Assembly: GCF_024357955.1 (NCBI RefSeq)
Contig: NZ_JANEYT010000030.1
Coordinates: forward strand, 1 to 62,670
Reading direction: 5' to 3'
DNA from: Photobacterium pectinilyticum
GTDB taxonomy: Bacteria; Pseudomonadota; Gammaproteobacteria; Enterobacterales; Vibrionaceae
DNA: 62,670 nucleotides
A model generated the notes under the pieces. That model did no database searches, had not been told where the DNA came from, and worked only from the letters and a program-made list of their open reading frames with translations. Shown piece by piece: positions 53,379 through 62,544 of this stretch. The position numbers were made by a program, and so were the translations under genes. Position 1 is the first letter of the stretch; each line of letters begins with the position of its first letter.

Positions 53379-53630
53379 AGGAATATTCCAAGGAAGTGTA
53401 ATGGTGTTAGCTACCATACAGGTAACTATTCTGTTTATTATGCCATCTAATTCTGAGAAGGAAAGGAATCAAGATCAAGATCACAATACTCTCATTTACT
53501 TACGTTCAAAAAACAGCCTTATTCAAAATTCATGTAAAAAAAATGAAACGAAAATGTATAGGTGATATTGGCTTGTGACTAATATTAAAGTGCCTAAACA
53601 AGCAGTTATTGAGAAAAAATAGGAATATAT

Positions 53631-54119
53631 ATGAAGAAGGTACTTTTTTTACTTTCAGCTTTTGCACTTATTGGGTGTGATGATGACGATGTGGTCAATA
53701 CCGTGTCGGGAAATGCGGAAGTTTTTGCGGTTACAGGTGCTGACGTTGGGGGAGCGGAAGGTTACACCAGTATTGATAGTATTGAAAACGAATACCCGAT
53801 TACATTGCCAGACGAGTTTCCGGCGGGTTCAGAAGATGATCTGGACAATAAATTGGGTTCACTTGGTATCAATATTGAAGATACGGGTTGTGGTGTCATT
53901 GATACAAGCGGTGATGTCTGCTTTGGGGCTGGAAGTGATACGGTTTGTGTGCCTGATGAAGTCAGTAAGCTAGGGATCAAGCTATATACCATTGATATGG
54001 CTGAAGTCAAAGCAGCATATGACAATGGTTTTTATCCAAAACTAGCAGCTGAGCTGTTAGGTGATACTTATGCTGATTTTGATATAGAACGCGTAAATTG
54101 CTCAAGCATTGGTCTGTAG
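53631..54119 (+). CDS. Hypothetical lipoprotein with Asp at +2
   Basis: A 162-residue acidic lipoprotein. The signal peptide MKKVLFLLSAFALIGC has lipobox Cys16, followed by four Asp residues. Asp at +2 is the classical inner-membrane retention signal in E. coli. The rest is beta-rich and acidic with cysteines (TGCGVIDTSGDVCFGAGSDT, then VCVPDEVSK and RVNCSS) that may pair. I do not recognise the family. AGGA is seven bases before the ATG. It stands alone with its own terminator. Confidence 0.7.
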   Translation: MKKVLFLLSAFALIGCDDDDVVNTVSGNAEVFAVTGADVGGAEGYTSIDSIENEYPITLPDEFPAGSEDDLDNKLGSLGINIEDTGCGVIDTSGDVCFGAGSDTVCVPDEVSKLGIKLYTIDMAEVKAAYDNGFYPKLAAELLGDTYADFDIERVNCSSIGL

Positions 54120-54149
54120 GCCGAATACGTTACTGTGTTATTAGTGGTG

Positions 54150-54182
54150 ATATTAAAAGCGAGCCGGTCTCGCTTTTAATAT
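54150..54182 (+). terminator. Rho-independent terminator
   Basis: A 14-base stem ATATTAAAAGCGAG (54150-54163) with its complement at 54169-54182 and loop CCGGT, followed by T-rich sequence. Confidence 0.85.
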
Positions 54183-54333
54183 TTTAACATCGCTAAAATT
54201 ATTATGTTGCTGTTGCATTATGACGGATTAGTTTCTTTACACGCATCGCAAAAGAGATGATTGATATCAACGTTGTGGAATTAGTTTTGTTAGCGTTATC
54301 AGAAGCATAAAATTACATCACGAGTTGATTGAA

Positions 54334-55545
54334 ATGAAAAAGCAATGGTTTAAAGGACTAGCTTTGCTTCCTTTGTTTGTCGCAGGGGGATGTTTTGCAT
54401 CTGATATATCAAGTTATGTTGTCGGTGGAAAACCGGTTAAGCCAAGTGAGGATTACTCATGGATGGCTTCGGTGAGAAATACGACCCAGGATACTTCTCA
54501 TTTTTGCGGTGGCAGCGTTGTTAACGAAAATTGGGTATTAACCGCTGCACACTGTGTCGTGCAGCCACAGGCTAGTGGCAAATACGGTGTCGTGCCTCCT
54601 AATCAGTTGGCCGTAATGGTCGGCAGTCTCACCACCGAGGTCACCGAACTCGCTCATCTTTATCCGGTAACTCATGTTGTTGTCTACCCGAAATATTCGC
54701 CAGATCCAGAGGTGAAAGTCACCATCGAAAGCGATGGTTCAACCTCGATAGAAGTGCTTAGTCTCGCGCTGGATAATGATATCGCATTGCTTCGGATAAA
54801 AGGGCGTTTTCCAAGTGATGCAATTTCACCGGTAACGCTGGCAACGAGTGATACGGCCAGCGAAATTCAGAATCTACTTGATGAGCAATGGGATGATACG
54901 ATAAGACCTGAAAATGTACTGGTATCAGGTTGGGGCTCGACTAATAAAGACGGAACTGATATTGCTGAGACGTTGATGGCCGCTAAGCTTTCTTTTTTAC
55001 CAACAACAGAGTGCTTTAACCGATTAGAGCTAGGCAACGACACTCATTATATCTTAGACAGCCCTGCCAACCAGACTAAGGTTTGTGCTTTGCCGCCTGA
55101 TCTTGTATTTGACCAAGATGGTAATTCCCAAGGTTACGGACCGGACGCGTGTAAAGGAGATAGCGGAGGCCCGTTATTGGCAAAAGGTGCCGATGGCCGT
55201 TGGGTGCAAATTGGTGTGGTGAGCGGAGGGCCTCTGGGCAGCCCGCTGTGCGGGGCATACCTAAGGCCGGGTTTTTATGCGCGGGTCGGTACATATTATG
55301 ATTGGATAGCACAAACTGTCGGTACCATACCTGATACGCCGGTATCAACCCCCGACTTTATTGGCGATGCCGACTCCGACGGCTCTAGCAAAGACGACGA
55401 GGTTAATAAAGACTGCAATCCGAATGTTGAAGGGATCAGCCCCAATAACTGTGCACTGGAATCGTCGGGTGGTGGGGGAACGGTACATATTTTGGGGTTA
55501 GCCTGCTTGCTAGGGCTTGTGTATTTTAGACGACGTTATCAGTAG
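54334..55545 (+). CDS. Trypsin-like serine protease with GlyGly-CTERM anchor
   Basis: A 403-residue secreted S1 protease. A signal peptide (1 to about 22) is followed by an activation-like site SSYVVGGKP. The triad is His73 in LTAAHC, Asp in LDNDIALLRIKG and Ser in CKGDSGGPLL. The C-terminus has an acidic spacer (DADSDGSSKDDEVNKDC), SSGGGGTVH, a hydrophobic helix (ILGLACLLGLVYF) and RRRYQ: a GlyGly-CTERM sorting tail, cut by rhombosortase and typical of type II-secreted vibrio proteases such as VesB. The start is ATG 54334. A rhombosortase gene is not in the window. Confidence 0.93.
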   Translation: MKKQWFKGLALLPLFVAGGCFASDISSYVVGGKPVKPSEDYSWMASVRNTTQDTSHFCGGSVVNENWVLTAAHCVVQPQASGKYGVVPPNQLAVMVGSLTTEVTELAHLYPVTHVVVYPKYSPDPEVKVTIESDGSTSIEVLSLALDNDIALLRIKGRFPSDAISPVTLATSDTASEIQNLLDEQWDDTIRPENVLVSGWGSTNKDGTDIAETLMAAKLSFLPTTECFNRLELGNDTHYILDSPANQTKVCALPPDLVFDQDGNSQGYGPDACKGDSGGPLLAKGADGRWVQIGVVSGGPLGSPLCGAYLRPGFYARVGTYYDWIAQTVGTIPDTPVSTPDFIGDADSDGSSKDDEVNKDCNPNVEGISPNNCALESSGGGGTVHILGLACLLGLVYFRRRYQ

Positions 55546-55575
55546 GTGAAAACAAGTCATTTACCCTAAAACAAA

Positions 55576-55605
55576 TCAGCCACCCAGTAGGGTGGCTGAA
55601 ATCTT
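55576..55605. terminator. Bidirectional terminator
   Basis: Stem TCAGCCACCC (55576-55585) with GGGTGGCTGA (55590-55599), loop AGTA and T-rich tail, between the convergent protease and codA genes. Confidence 0.85.
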
Positions 55606-55621
55606 TTAGCGGCTTAGAAAC

Positions 55622-56908
55622 TTAGCGACGGAATGAGACAGACTCTTTACCTTCAGCTAATTCGATATGGGTAATAGCTGGCTGTGTTTCAGCAATCACT
55701 TTACCTGCTCTGACTGAGTAACGAACAGGTACCTGACGGCGCACGGCATCAAAGCCATTTTCGGCAGGAAGGATAAGTAAGTTCCCCGGATTGCCCAATT
55801 CGATACCGTAGCGTTTTTGGATATTCAGCGTTGTGGCAGAGTTGGCGCTAATCAAATCCAGAGATTGGTTTATTTGGTCGTAACCCATGACTTGGCAAAC
55901 GTGTAGCCCCATATGGAGGACCTGCATCATGTTAGCTGTACCCAGTGGATACCATGGGTCAAAAACATCATCATGACCAAAGCAGACGTTAATATCTGAT
56001 GCCAGCATTTCTTTTACTCGGGTCACACCGCGACGTTTCGGGTAGTCATCAAAGCGGCCCTGCAAGTGAATGTTTACCAGTGGGTTTGCGACAAAGTTGA
56101 TACCTGACATTTTCAACAGGCGGAACAGTCGTGACGCATAAGCACCGTTGTAAGAGTGCATAGCCGTGGTGTGGCTAGCAGTTACCTTCTCACCCATTTT
56201 GAATTTATGGGCCAATGCGGCAAGGGTTTCCACAAAGCGTGATTGTTCATCATCGATTTCATCACAGTGAACATCAATCAGACGGTCGTACTTACGTGCC
56301 AGCTCAAACACATAATGTAGCGACTCTACGCCGTACTCACGGGTAAATTCGAAGTGCGGTATTGCGCCGATAACATCGGCACCCAGTTTGACCGCTTCTT
56401 CCAATAGTTCCTTACCGTTTGGGTAGGACAAAATGCCTTCTTGTGGAAAAGCTACGATTTGAATATCAACCCATTCTTTCATTTCTTCACGCACTTCCAA
56501 CATGGCTTTAAGTGCGATAAGCGTTGGATCTGATACATCAACATGAGTACGTACATGCTGTACACCATTGGCAATTTGCCATTTTAGTGTCTGTTTGGCA
56601 CGCGTTTTTACATCCTGGATAGAAAGCATAGACTTACGTTCAGCCCAGCGCTCAATACCCTCGAACAAGGTACCTGAGATGTTCCAGCTAGGTTCACCCG
56701 CTGTTTGGGTTGTATCTAGATGGATATGAGGCTCACAGAACGGCGCAATAGCCATACCACCTTCACCGTCAAGGACTGGGCCAGTAAAGTCAATCTGCTC
56801 ATCCATTGGCTTGATTGAGTGGAAATTACCGTCGTTAATCAGAATCTGATGCAGGCCTTCCTTGCCTTTGATGGTGACGTTTTTTATTAGCATATTTGAG
56901 GATTGCAT
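55622..56908 (-). CDS. codA: Cytosine deaminase
   Basis: A 428-residue amidohydrolase, the same size as E. coli CodA (427). Metal ligands are in [10 protein letters not shown], the second site in [26 protein letters not shown], and the Asp of [13 protein letters not shown]. It converts cytosine to uracil and ammonia. The start is ATG 56908, eight bases after AAGGA; the upstream extension to 56938 overlaps codB and is unlikely. It follows codB by 11 bases in a codBA operon. Confidence 0.95.
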   Translation of the reverse strand: MQSSNMLIKNVTIKGKEGLHQILINDGNFHSIKPMDEQIDFTGPVLDGEGGMAIAPFCEPHIHLDTTQTAGEPSWNISGTLFEGIERWAERKSMLSIQDVKTRAKQTLKWQIANGVQHVRTHVDVSDPTLIALKAMLEVREEMKEWVDIQIVAFPQEGILSYPNGKELLEEAVKLGADVIGAIPHFEFTREYGVESLHYVFELARKYDRLIDVHCDEIDDEQSRFVETLAALAHKFKMGEKVTASHTTAMHSYNGAYASRLFRLLKMSGINFVANPLVNIHLQGRFDDYPKRRGVTRVKEMLASDINVCFGHDDVFDPWYPLGTANMMQVLHMGLHVCQVMGYDQINQSLDLISANSATTLNIQKRYGIELGNPGNLLILPAENGFDAVRRQVPVRYSVRAGKVIAETQPAITHIELAEGKESVSFRR

Positions 56909-56919
56909 CTTCGTTTTCC

Positions 56920-58161
56920 TTACGCGTTGCTTGCACAAGCTTTAGTTTCACGATTTAGCGCCGGGTTGAGAACAAGGTAACTGATAGCGCCACCGAGTAC
57001 CGCGTTGATTGGTACTACGCCTGGCAAGAAATGGCCAGCAGCGACACCAATAACAACACCTAAAATTGCGGCCCAGTTAACTGCTTTGAATTCGGTATTT
57101 GCAAAGTCATTGTAACGATGACGGCTTTTCAAGAAATCTGCAATGATAATCCCGCCAATAGGAGGAATAGCCGCCGACAAGAAAGTTAACCAACCAATAA
57201 AGTTATTGTAAAGCCAAAGTGCGCACAGAGTACCAACTAGGCCGTTAGCCATTGAAAGATACTTACTCGGTAAGCCCGTTACGTTTGAGAACCCAAGGCC
57301 CGATGCGTAAAGCGCATTATCGTTGGTGGTCCAAATATTTAGGCCAAGCACAATAACGGCGGGGATCAGCAACCCTTGAGCAATCATCACTTCTGAAATG
57401 TCTGATTGGCCTGTTGCAGCAGCGCCAGCGGCACCGAAGATAAACATCAGTGAATTACCGATAAAGAAAGCCGTCATGGTGACCATTACTGCGCCCATTG
57501 GCTTTTTACCAAAGCGGACAAAATCGGCAGTCAATGTACCTGCTGAAACGAAGGAGCCAACAACCAATGCCAAAGCAGTTGAGAATTCGATAGGGTTTTC
57601 AGGTGCAATGGCTTTAAGGCCATCTATGCCACCTGTGCTACCGACTGCTTCGAAGACAGAGTAGCCACCAAGCAGGGCTATCGCGGAAACGGCGATGGCA
57701 GAGAGAATCATCAATGCCGCGATACCAAAGTAAACCGTTACCGTCATCAAAAGGCCAGAGAGCAGAATGAGAAGGTTGGTATCAATGCCAGTTGCTTTGT
57801 GCACTGGGATAGCAAACATGGCAACACCTACACCGAACCAACCGACTTGTGTCCCGCCAAGAAGTATAGAAGGAAGCCAAGAGCCTTTAGAGCCAAAAGA
57901 AAATCGAGCAAGGAGGTGAGTGGAGAGGCCAGAAGAAGCGCCGATGTAGCCGAGGAATGACGTGTAAATGCCGAGGATGAGGTTACCAATGAGAACTGCG
58001 AGGAAAAAATCGTGATAGGAAAGACCGGTTCCCAGTGCGCCTCCTGTCCACATACTGGCTGAAAAGAAGGTTAATCCTAGCATCACCATCGTAAGTGAAA
58101 GTATCCCTTTACGTGCCGACTGCGGCACAGGTCCTAGACTGTAGTTGTTGTCGCCAGCCAT
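56920..58161 (-). CDS. codB: Cytosine permease
   Basis: A 413-residue NCS1-family permease with about 12 membrane segments. [24 protein letters not shown] N-terminal region ([20 protein letters not shown]) and [14 protein letters not shown] are conserved with CodB. It imports cytosine with a cation for CodA. GAGGTG lies upstream of the ATG. It is the first gene of codBA, with an unusually long AT-rich upstream region. Confidence 0.95.
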   Translation of the reverse strand: MAGDNNYSLGPVPQSARKGILSLTMVMLGLTFFSASMWTGGALGTGLSYHDFFLAVLIGNLILGIYTSFLGYIGASSGLSTHLLARFSFGSKGSWLPSILLGGTQVGWFGVGVAMFAIPVHKATGIDTNLLILLSGLLMTVTVYFGIAALMILSAIAVSAIALLGGYSVFEAVGSTGGIDGLKAIAPENPIEFSTALALVVGSFVSAGTLTADFVRFGKKPMGAVMVTMTAFFIGNSLMFIFGAAGAAATGQSDISEVMIAQGLLIPAVIVLGLNIWTTNDNALYASGLGFSNVTGLPSKYLSMANGLVGTLCALWLYNNFIGWLTFLSAAIPPIGGIIIADFLKSRHRYNDFANTEFKAVNWAAILGVVIGVAAGHFLPGVVPINAVLGGAISYLVLNPALNRETKACASNA

Positions 58162-58342
58162 TGAAGCACCTCAAGCGTCATTTAAATAATAGTTATGATT
58201 TCCAGATAAACGGCGCGTATTTTAGTAAAAGAAAAGATGGTATCAATCTGATTTTTGTTTGTTTTGGTTGTTTCTCTGTTTGTTTTATTTAATTCGTTAT
58301 AAATACAGATACTTAACATTGTTTTGTTTTATATGTCTAAAA

Positions 58343-58358
58343 ATAGAAAACGTTTTTA
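58343..58358. promoter_or_regulatory. Possible PurR-like operator upstream of codBA
   Basis: TAGAAAACGTTTTTAT matches the PurR consensus ACGCAAACGTTTGCGT at 10 of 16 positions, including the central AAACGTTT. E. coli codBA is repressed by PurR. The site lies about 180 bases upstream of codB, so the assignment is tentative. Confidence 0.35.
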
Positions 58359-58664
58359 TGGCTATATTTCAGATTTAAAAATGAAAAATATCAACCCAAA
58401 TAATAAATCTATTCTAAGTGTTGACTTTGTTGGGGTTTGTTGTTTTTAGCTTGGATATAAAAACGATTGCTTTCGAGTCTGATAACTATATTCGGCTTAT
58501 ATATTGGCACCATATGCTTCTGGTTGATTTTTTGTTTTGAAAAAAAGGCTTTGTTGATGGTTTTTAGATTAGATCCTTATTTTTGTGTGAAAAGATGAGT
58601 TTTTTGGAATGTTTAACATGACTAAATTATTTAACCAGTGCTCAAGCCGGTAAGTCATGGGGTG

Positions 58665-58689
58665 TTGTGGATAACTTTATTATCCACAA
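58665..58689. promoter_or_regulatory. Inverted pair of perfect DnaA boxes
   Basis: TTGTGGATAA (58665-58674) and TTATCCACAA (58680-58689) form a perfect 10-base inverted repeat with loop CTTTA. Each arm contains the canonical 9-mer DnaA box TTATCCACA. A near-match TGTGAGTAA follows at about 58694. It could be a DnaA-titration or regulatory site, or the palindrome could belong to another regulator. Confidence 0.55.
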
Positions 58690-58889
58690 AACTTGTGAGT
58701 AACTCTGTGGGAAATGGTTGAGAGCTAATACCCATGCTGGCTACGGCAAAGTCAATACCTCGGTTCATGAAAAAACTATAAAAACGTCATGAAAAATAGA
58801 GGTTTTTGATGTAGCTCAATTTCAATTTTTACTTGATAAAATATGACGTCTGGCAGGTTTGGTTGCGCTTAGTGAGTGTTAGCCTAATT

Positions 58890-59503
58890 ATGTTCTTGAT
58901 TGGGGAGGTGGGTTACGATTTTTACTTTGAGTAAAGTGGAAAAAGGGCCTTGCCTACCTTCATAACCAGCCGGTAGATCTGGTGCTTTGGGATGTTATGT
59001 TACCGAATATAGATGGTATGCGGATGGCCCGAAGAATATGTCAGCGTTTTGCGACGCCAATTATTATGCAAACGGCGCTGGGTGATGAGTTGTCATTGCT
59101 TGATGGTCTTTAAGCTGGGGCAGATCATTATATGGCGAAGCCATTTCAAGTCCCCGAGTTGCTCGCTAGAATAAAATCAACAATGCGACGAGTTGGCTTA
59201 GAAAAGCAACGCGGAACTAATTGTGCGACTGATGTTAGCATTACGGAACAGCTAAGGTGAATACCATTAACAGGGGCTGAAAGTGAATTGTTGGAGTATC
59301 TTGTTAAACATAACGGGCTTGTGGTTTCGAAAGCGGAACTGCAAAAATCCGTACTAAAGAAAGAATTGAGTCCTTTTGATCGAAACCTTGACATGCATAT
59401 AAGAAACATACGTCGTAAAATAGTTCAATCAGGGTTACCAAAACAACATATAAAGACGGTCAGAGGGAAAGGGTATAGCTTCTTTGAAGTAGTTGGGGCT
59501 TGA
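58890..59503 (+). pseudogene. Decayed OmpR-family response regulator
   Basis: The main frame gives LAYLHNQPVDLVLWDVMLPN, then GMRMARRICQRFATPIIMQT, AGADHYMAKPFQVPELLARI, TGAESELLEYLVKHNGLVVS and a C-terminal DMHIRNIRRKIVQ with KTVRGKGYSFFEV. These are the receiver D and K motifs and the winged helix of a CpxR/OmpR-type regulator. In-frame stops occur at 59111-59113 and 59258-59260, and the N-terminus has a stop at 58932 plus a frameshift near 58935-58945. No partner kinase is nearby. It is a recent-looking pseudogene. Confidence 0.88.
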
Positions 59504-59510
59504 AGGTAAT

Positions 59511-59540
59511 AAAGAGTGGCGCGAGAAGCGCCACTCTTTA
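59511..59540. terminator. Bidirectional terminator
   Basis: A 12-base stem AAAGAGTGGCGC (59511-59522) with GCGCCACTCTTT (59528-59539) and loop GAGAA. It lies directly after lpp on the minus strand. Confidence 0.9.
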
Positions 59541-59543
59541 GTT

Positions 59544-59807
59544 TTACTTGCTATAAGAACTAGCAATATTGTCAATACGCTGGTTAGCTCGCATTGCTTC
59601 CTGGTATGCTGCGTCAGATGCTGCACGAGCATCATTAACTGCACCAGCCATTTGATCTTGCTGGCTTTGTAATGCGCCTACCTGATCAGAAAGCATATCA
59701 ACTTTATTGGTTAGTTGCTGCATTTGATCAACTTCATCTGAGCTAGAACAACCGATAAGTGTTGCACTCAGAATAATACCGGTAAGGATAGATAATGAAC
59801 GGTTCAT
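59544..59807 (-). CDS. lpp: Major outer membrane (murein) lipoprotein Lpp
   Basis: An 87-residue lipoprotein. The signal peptide ends at Cys20 (SATLIGCSSS), and +2 Ser sends it to the outer membrane. A continuous heptad coiled coil follows (VDQMQQLTNKVDMLSDQVGA onward, with Ala-rich repeats), ending in SYSK, whose C-terminal lysine can be joined to peptidoglycan. E. coli Lpp is 78 residues and trimeric. The start is ATG 59807, behind AAGGAG (somewhat long spacing). The strong terminator fits high expression. Confidence 0.93.
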   Translation of the reverse strand: MNRSLSILTGIILSATLIGCSSSDEVDQMQQLTNKVDMLSDQVGALQSQQDQMAGAVNDARAASDAAYQEAMRANQRIDNIASSYSK

Positions 59808-59943
59808 TTTTCTTTCTTCTCCTTTGTTTGCCACTACAGACTGTTTGTTAAATTTCCAGTCGGCAAATTCATTATGGCAGAAGTTGCGCAAATTGCTGCT
59901 TAAAGTGAAGAAATAGTGATATTTTTTTCTCTCAAAGATGAGA

Positions 59944-59963
59944 AAACCCGCCTGGACGGGTTT
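59944..59963 (-). terminator. Terminator of the sco operon
   Basis: Stem AAACCCG (59944-59950) with CGGGTTT (59957-59963), loop CCTGGA. On the minus strand it reads into a T-rich stretch (TTTTCTC). It ends the 61068-59984 operon. Confidence 0.75.
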
Positions 59964-59983
59964 ATTTACGCGGAATACAGTAT

Positions 59984-60577
59984 TTATACAGGTACCTTAT
60001 CTTCTGCTAGAACTCTGTTGATAGCGTCGACTAATATATTCGGGTTCAGGGTATGCTGTACTTTTTCAACTAAGGTGCCATCAGCACGAAGGAAATAAAA
60101 GTAAGAGCTGTGATCAACCGCATATTCTAATGCCGACCCTTCTAGTTCTGTCCGCATGTATAAAACACCATACTTTTCAGCTAATGCTTTAGTTTGAGCT
60201 GCATTTCCTGTCATTCCTATAATTTTTTTATGGAAGTACTGAGCATATTGCGCACTCTTTTCTGGCGTGTCTCGCTCTGGATCTAAGGTGATAAAAATAG
60301 GCCAGAGCTGGTTTATTTGTTGATCATCAATCTGTTTCAATGCTGCAGATAACACTGCAAGCGATGTTGGGCATACGTCAGGGCAGTGGGTGTAACCGAA
60401 ATAGATAACCCGGATACGTTGGTCGTTAGGGTCATACAAATCGACATTCTCTTTACCACTTTTCAGGAGGTTGAGAGGTTCACTGGTTTGAGCGACAGGA
60501 GATTGGCGATCAACAATCACGCTAGTGATAAGCCCTGCTGTTAAGGCTAATGCGAGTATAATCCATTGATATTTCAC
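59984..60577 (-). CDS. SCO1/SenC family copper chaperone
   Basis: A 197-residue membrane-anchored thioredoxin-fold protein. One N-terminal helix (WIILALALTAGLITSVIV) anchors it to the inner membrane. The copper site is CPDVC (Cys65, Cys69) in YFGYTHCPDVCPTSL with a distal His near residue 157 (AVDHSSYFYF). SCO proteins deliver copper to cytochrome oxidase or act in redox control. The start overlaps the stop of the upstream gene (ATGA). No oxidase genes are in the window. Confidence 0.93.
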   Translation of the reverse strand: MKYQWIILALALTAGLITSVIVDRQSPVAQTSEPLNLLKSGKENVDLYDPNDQRIRVIYFGYTHCPDVCPTSLAVLSAALKQIDDQQINQLWPIFITLDPERDTPEKSAQYAQYFHKKIIGMTGNAAQTKALAEKYGVLYMRTELEGSALEYAVDHSSYFYFLRADGTLVEKVQHTLNPNILVDAINRVLAEDKVPV

Positions 60578-61068
60578 TTTATCATCCTTATTGAAATATA
60601 AATCGGTTGTTGAGAGCTAATGGCAGTTGCAGTGATTTTTCCTTGCCAAGTCATTTCATCAGACACGCAGAACGGTAATAATAATTCTCCCGAGAAGCGA
60701 TCGCTATCTGTTTGGCGCTGTAAAGTTTGCCGGTATACCCCCATCATCATTTCCATTCCTTCTAAAGTTAACTCGACGGTATCGATTTCTGAAGGTAACG
60801 ATGGCCATTCTACTTGAATTCTAGCTGCTTCCATTGGCTTGATGGTTGCTCTATCTAACGAAATTCTTTTTCCCTCTATTTCACAAGCTTCATTGCTCAA
60901 AGGGCAATAATGAGATGGGGAAGAGTCATGTGCGCCAGTAAATAGCAGAACCCCTGCTTCCTTGATGGCAGGGTAGGCGTAGTGGAAAAAGCTGTAACTT
61001 CCCCAAAAAACCGGAAAGGCTAGGAGAACATATTTGTAACGTTTGCTGCGTGCCACTGTCTGTACCAT
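60574..61068 (-). CDS. Membrane-anchored protein coupled to SCO, unknown function
   Basis: A 164-residue protein with one N-terminal membrane helix (YVLLAFPVFWGSYSFFHYAY) and a periplasmic domain of beta strands (EAARIQVEWPSLPSEIDTVE, GMEMMMGVYRQTLQ, WQGKITATAIS) with cysteines at HYCPLSNEACEIEG and LPFCVS. The pattern resembles FixH-like accessory proteins, and the Met-rich GMEMMMG could bind copper (inference). It is translationally coupled to sco, so a role in copper delivery is likely. I do not recognise a named family. Confidence 0.7.
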   Translation of the reverse strand: MVQTVARSKRYKYVLLAFPVFWGSYSFFHYAYPAIKEAGVLLFTGAHDSSPSHYCPLSNEACEIEGKRISLDRATIKPMEAARIQVEWPSLPSEIDTVELTLEGMEMMMGVYRQTLQRQTDSDRFSGELLLPFCVSDEMTWQGKITATAISSQQPIYISIRMIK

Positions 61069-61386
61069 CTATCTAAATTGCAAGTATTTGTGAATGTTAT
61101 CACTATCTTGGTTAATTGAATTGGGCGGATGTTGAGTTTTGTGAGGAGGTGATGCTTGTGAAAGGCTACATAGGTCAAAGGTTGTTAATCTTGTGACTGG
61201 GTGTTGGCAACTGTTTGTAAGGTATAGCTAATCAGTTAACTTATTGAGGTCAGCCGCAAAATGTGCAATTGGGATCACTTTTTTAATACTATAAAAAGTG
61301 ATGTATGCCGCAAAAGTATTATCAATATGGAATAGTATCTTACTCATTGACTAAATGATGAAATAAAAAACTAAAAGGTATAAGTA
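61069..61386. promoter_or_regulatory. ansB control region with inverted repeat
   Basis: ATCACTTTTT (61274-61283) and AAAAAGTGAT (61293-61302) form a perfect 10-base inverted repeat around a 9-base spacer, about 85 bases before ansB; it looks like an operator. Further up, GAGGAGG at 61143-61149 precedes a 14-codon frame (61152-61196) that may be chance. I found no convincing FNR or CRP site. Confidence 0.5.
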
Positions 61387-62448
61387 ATGAAGAAGAATGC
61401 TGTTTCTGTAGGTATGTTCTTAGCGGGTATGTGTTTAAGCTCAGTGAGCTTTGCCGGTGACTTACCAAACATCCAAATTTTAGCTACGGGTGGCACTATT
61501 GCCGGTGCCGGTCAATCTAGCACGGAGTCAAACTATACTTCTGGCAAGGTGGGTGTTGAAGCATTGATCGAAGCTGTGCCAGAGATGACAAAACTAGCCG
61601 ATATTTCTGGTGAGCAGGTTGTTAGCATTGGCTCGCAAGATATGAATGATGAAGTGTGGCTAACACTTTCTAAGCGAGTGAATGAGCTATTAGCAAAAGA
61701 TGATGTTGATGGGATCGTAATTACCCATGGTACTGATACCATGGAAGAAACAGCATATTTCCTAGATCTTACTGTAAAAAGTGACAAGCCTGTTGTGCTT
61801 GTCGGTGCAATGCGACCTTCGACGGCAATGAGCGCAGATGGTCCAGTTAACTTGTACAATGCCGTAGTAACAGCGACGGATCCTGAATCGACTGGTCGTG
61901 GTGTACTAGTATCGATGAATGATACGGTATTTGATGCACGTGACGTGACCAAGACCAGCACAACAGCCGTTAACACTTTCCAATCACCTAATACCGGTGC
62001 GCTAGGTTACATCCACAATGGTGATGTGAAGTACCAGCGTAGCCCAGAGCGCATGCATACCACAGAAACCGTTTTTGATGTGTCGAAGGTAGAGAGCTTG
62101 CCTAAGGTGGGTATTGTTTATAACTATGCCAATGCAACAGCGTTACCTGTAAAAGCCATGATGGAAGCGAATTATGATGGTATCGTCAGCGCTGGGGTGG
62201 GTAACGGTAACATGTACCACACCATCTTTGATGAGCTAGTGAAGGCAAGTAAAGATGGCACTATGGTTGTGCGTAGTTCACGCACGCCTTCAGGCTCAAC
62301 AACCCTGGATGCAGAAGTGGACGACGATAAGTATGGGTTCGTGGCGGCTGGTTCACTGAACCCTCAGAAAGCCCGTATTCTTCTGATGCTTTCGTTAACA
62401 CAAACTCAGGATTATCAAGACGTTCAGAAGATGTTCCAACACTACTAA
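61387..62448 (+). CDS. ansB: Type II (periplasmic) L-asparaginase
   Basis: A 353-residue asparaginase with a signal peptide (MKKNAVSVGMFLAGMCLSSV, cleaved after SFA). The two threonine motifs are intact: ILATGGTIAGAG and VITHGTDTMEETAYFLDLTV. GSQDMNDEVW and MRPSTAMSADGPVNLYNAV are conserved. It hydrolyses asparagine in the periplasm and is usually tied to anaerobic or nitrogen-limited growth. AAAGG precedes the ATG. It is a single gene with its own terminator. Confidence 0.96.
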   Translation: MKKNAVSVGMFLAGMCLSSVSFAGDLPNIQILATGGTIAGAGQSSTESNYTSGKVGVEALIEAVPEMTKLADISGEQVVSIGSQDMNDEVWLTLSKRVNELLAKDDVDGIVITHGTDTMEETAYFLDLTVKSDKPVVLVGAMRPSTAMSADGPVNLYNAVVTATDPESTGRGVLVSMNDTVFDARDVTKTSTTAVNTFQSPNTGALGYIHNGDVKYQRSPERMHTTETVFDVSKVESLPKVGIVYNYANATALPVKAMMEANYDGIVSAGVGNGNMYHTIFDELVKASKDGTMVVRSSRTPSGSTTLDAEVDDDKYGFVAAGSLNPQKARILLMLSLTQTQDYQDVQKMFQHY

Positions 62449-62513
62449 TCACTGTCTTGTGTTCAAATGAAGAAACGATAAAACTCATTGCAAGTTGACA
62501 GTCGTAATTCCCC

Positions 62514-62544
62514 AAAGCCGCCAATTTCATAGGCGGCTTTCTTA
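62514..62544 (+). terminator. Rho-independent terminator of ansB
   Basis: Stem AAAGCCGCC (62514-62522) with GGCGGCTTT (62532-62540), loop AATTTCATA, and a T-rich tail. Confidence 0.88.

Larger units (their letters stand above)
58162..58889. other. Long AT-rich region upstream of codBA
   Basis: About 730 bases with no gene. It holds the codBA promoter, a possible PurR-like site and a pair of DnaA boxes (described separately). The AT content is high throughout, with many T-runs. Confidence 0.5.

Noticed and set aside
61069..61386. FNR or CRP sites for ansB as in E. coli
   Set aside because: No TTGAT-N4-ATCAA or TGTGA-N6-TCACA match good enough to call.
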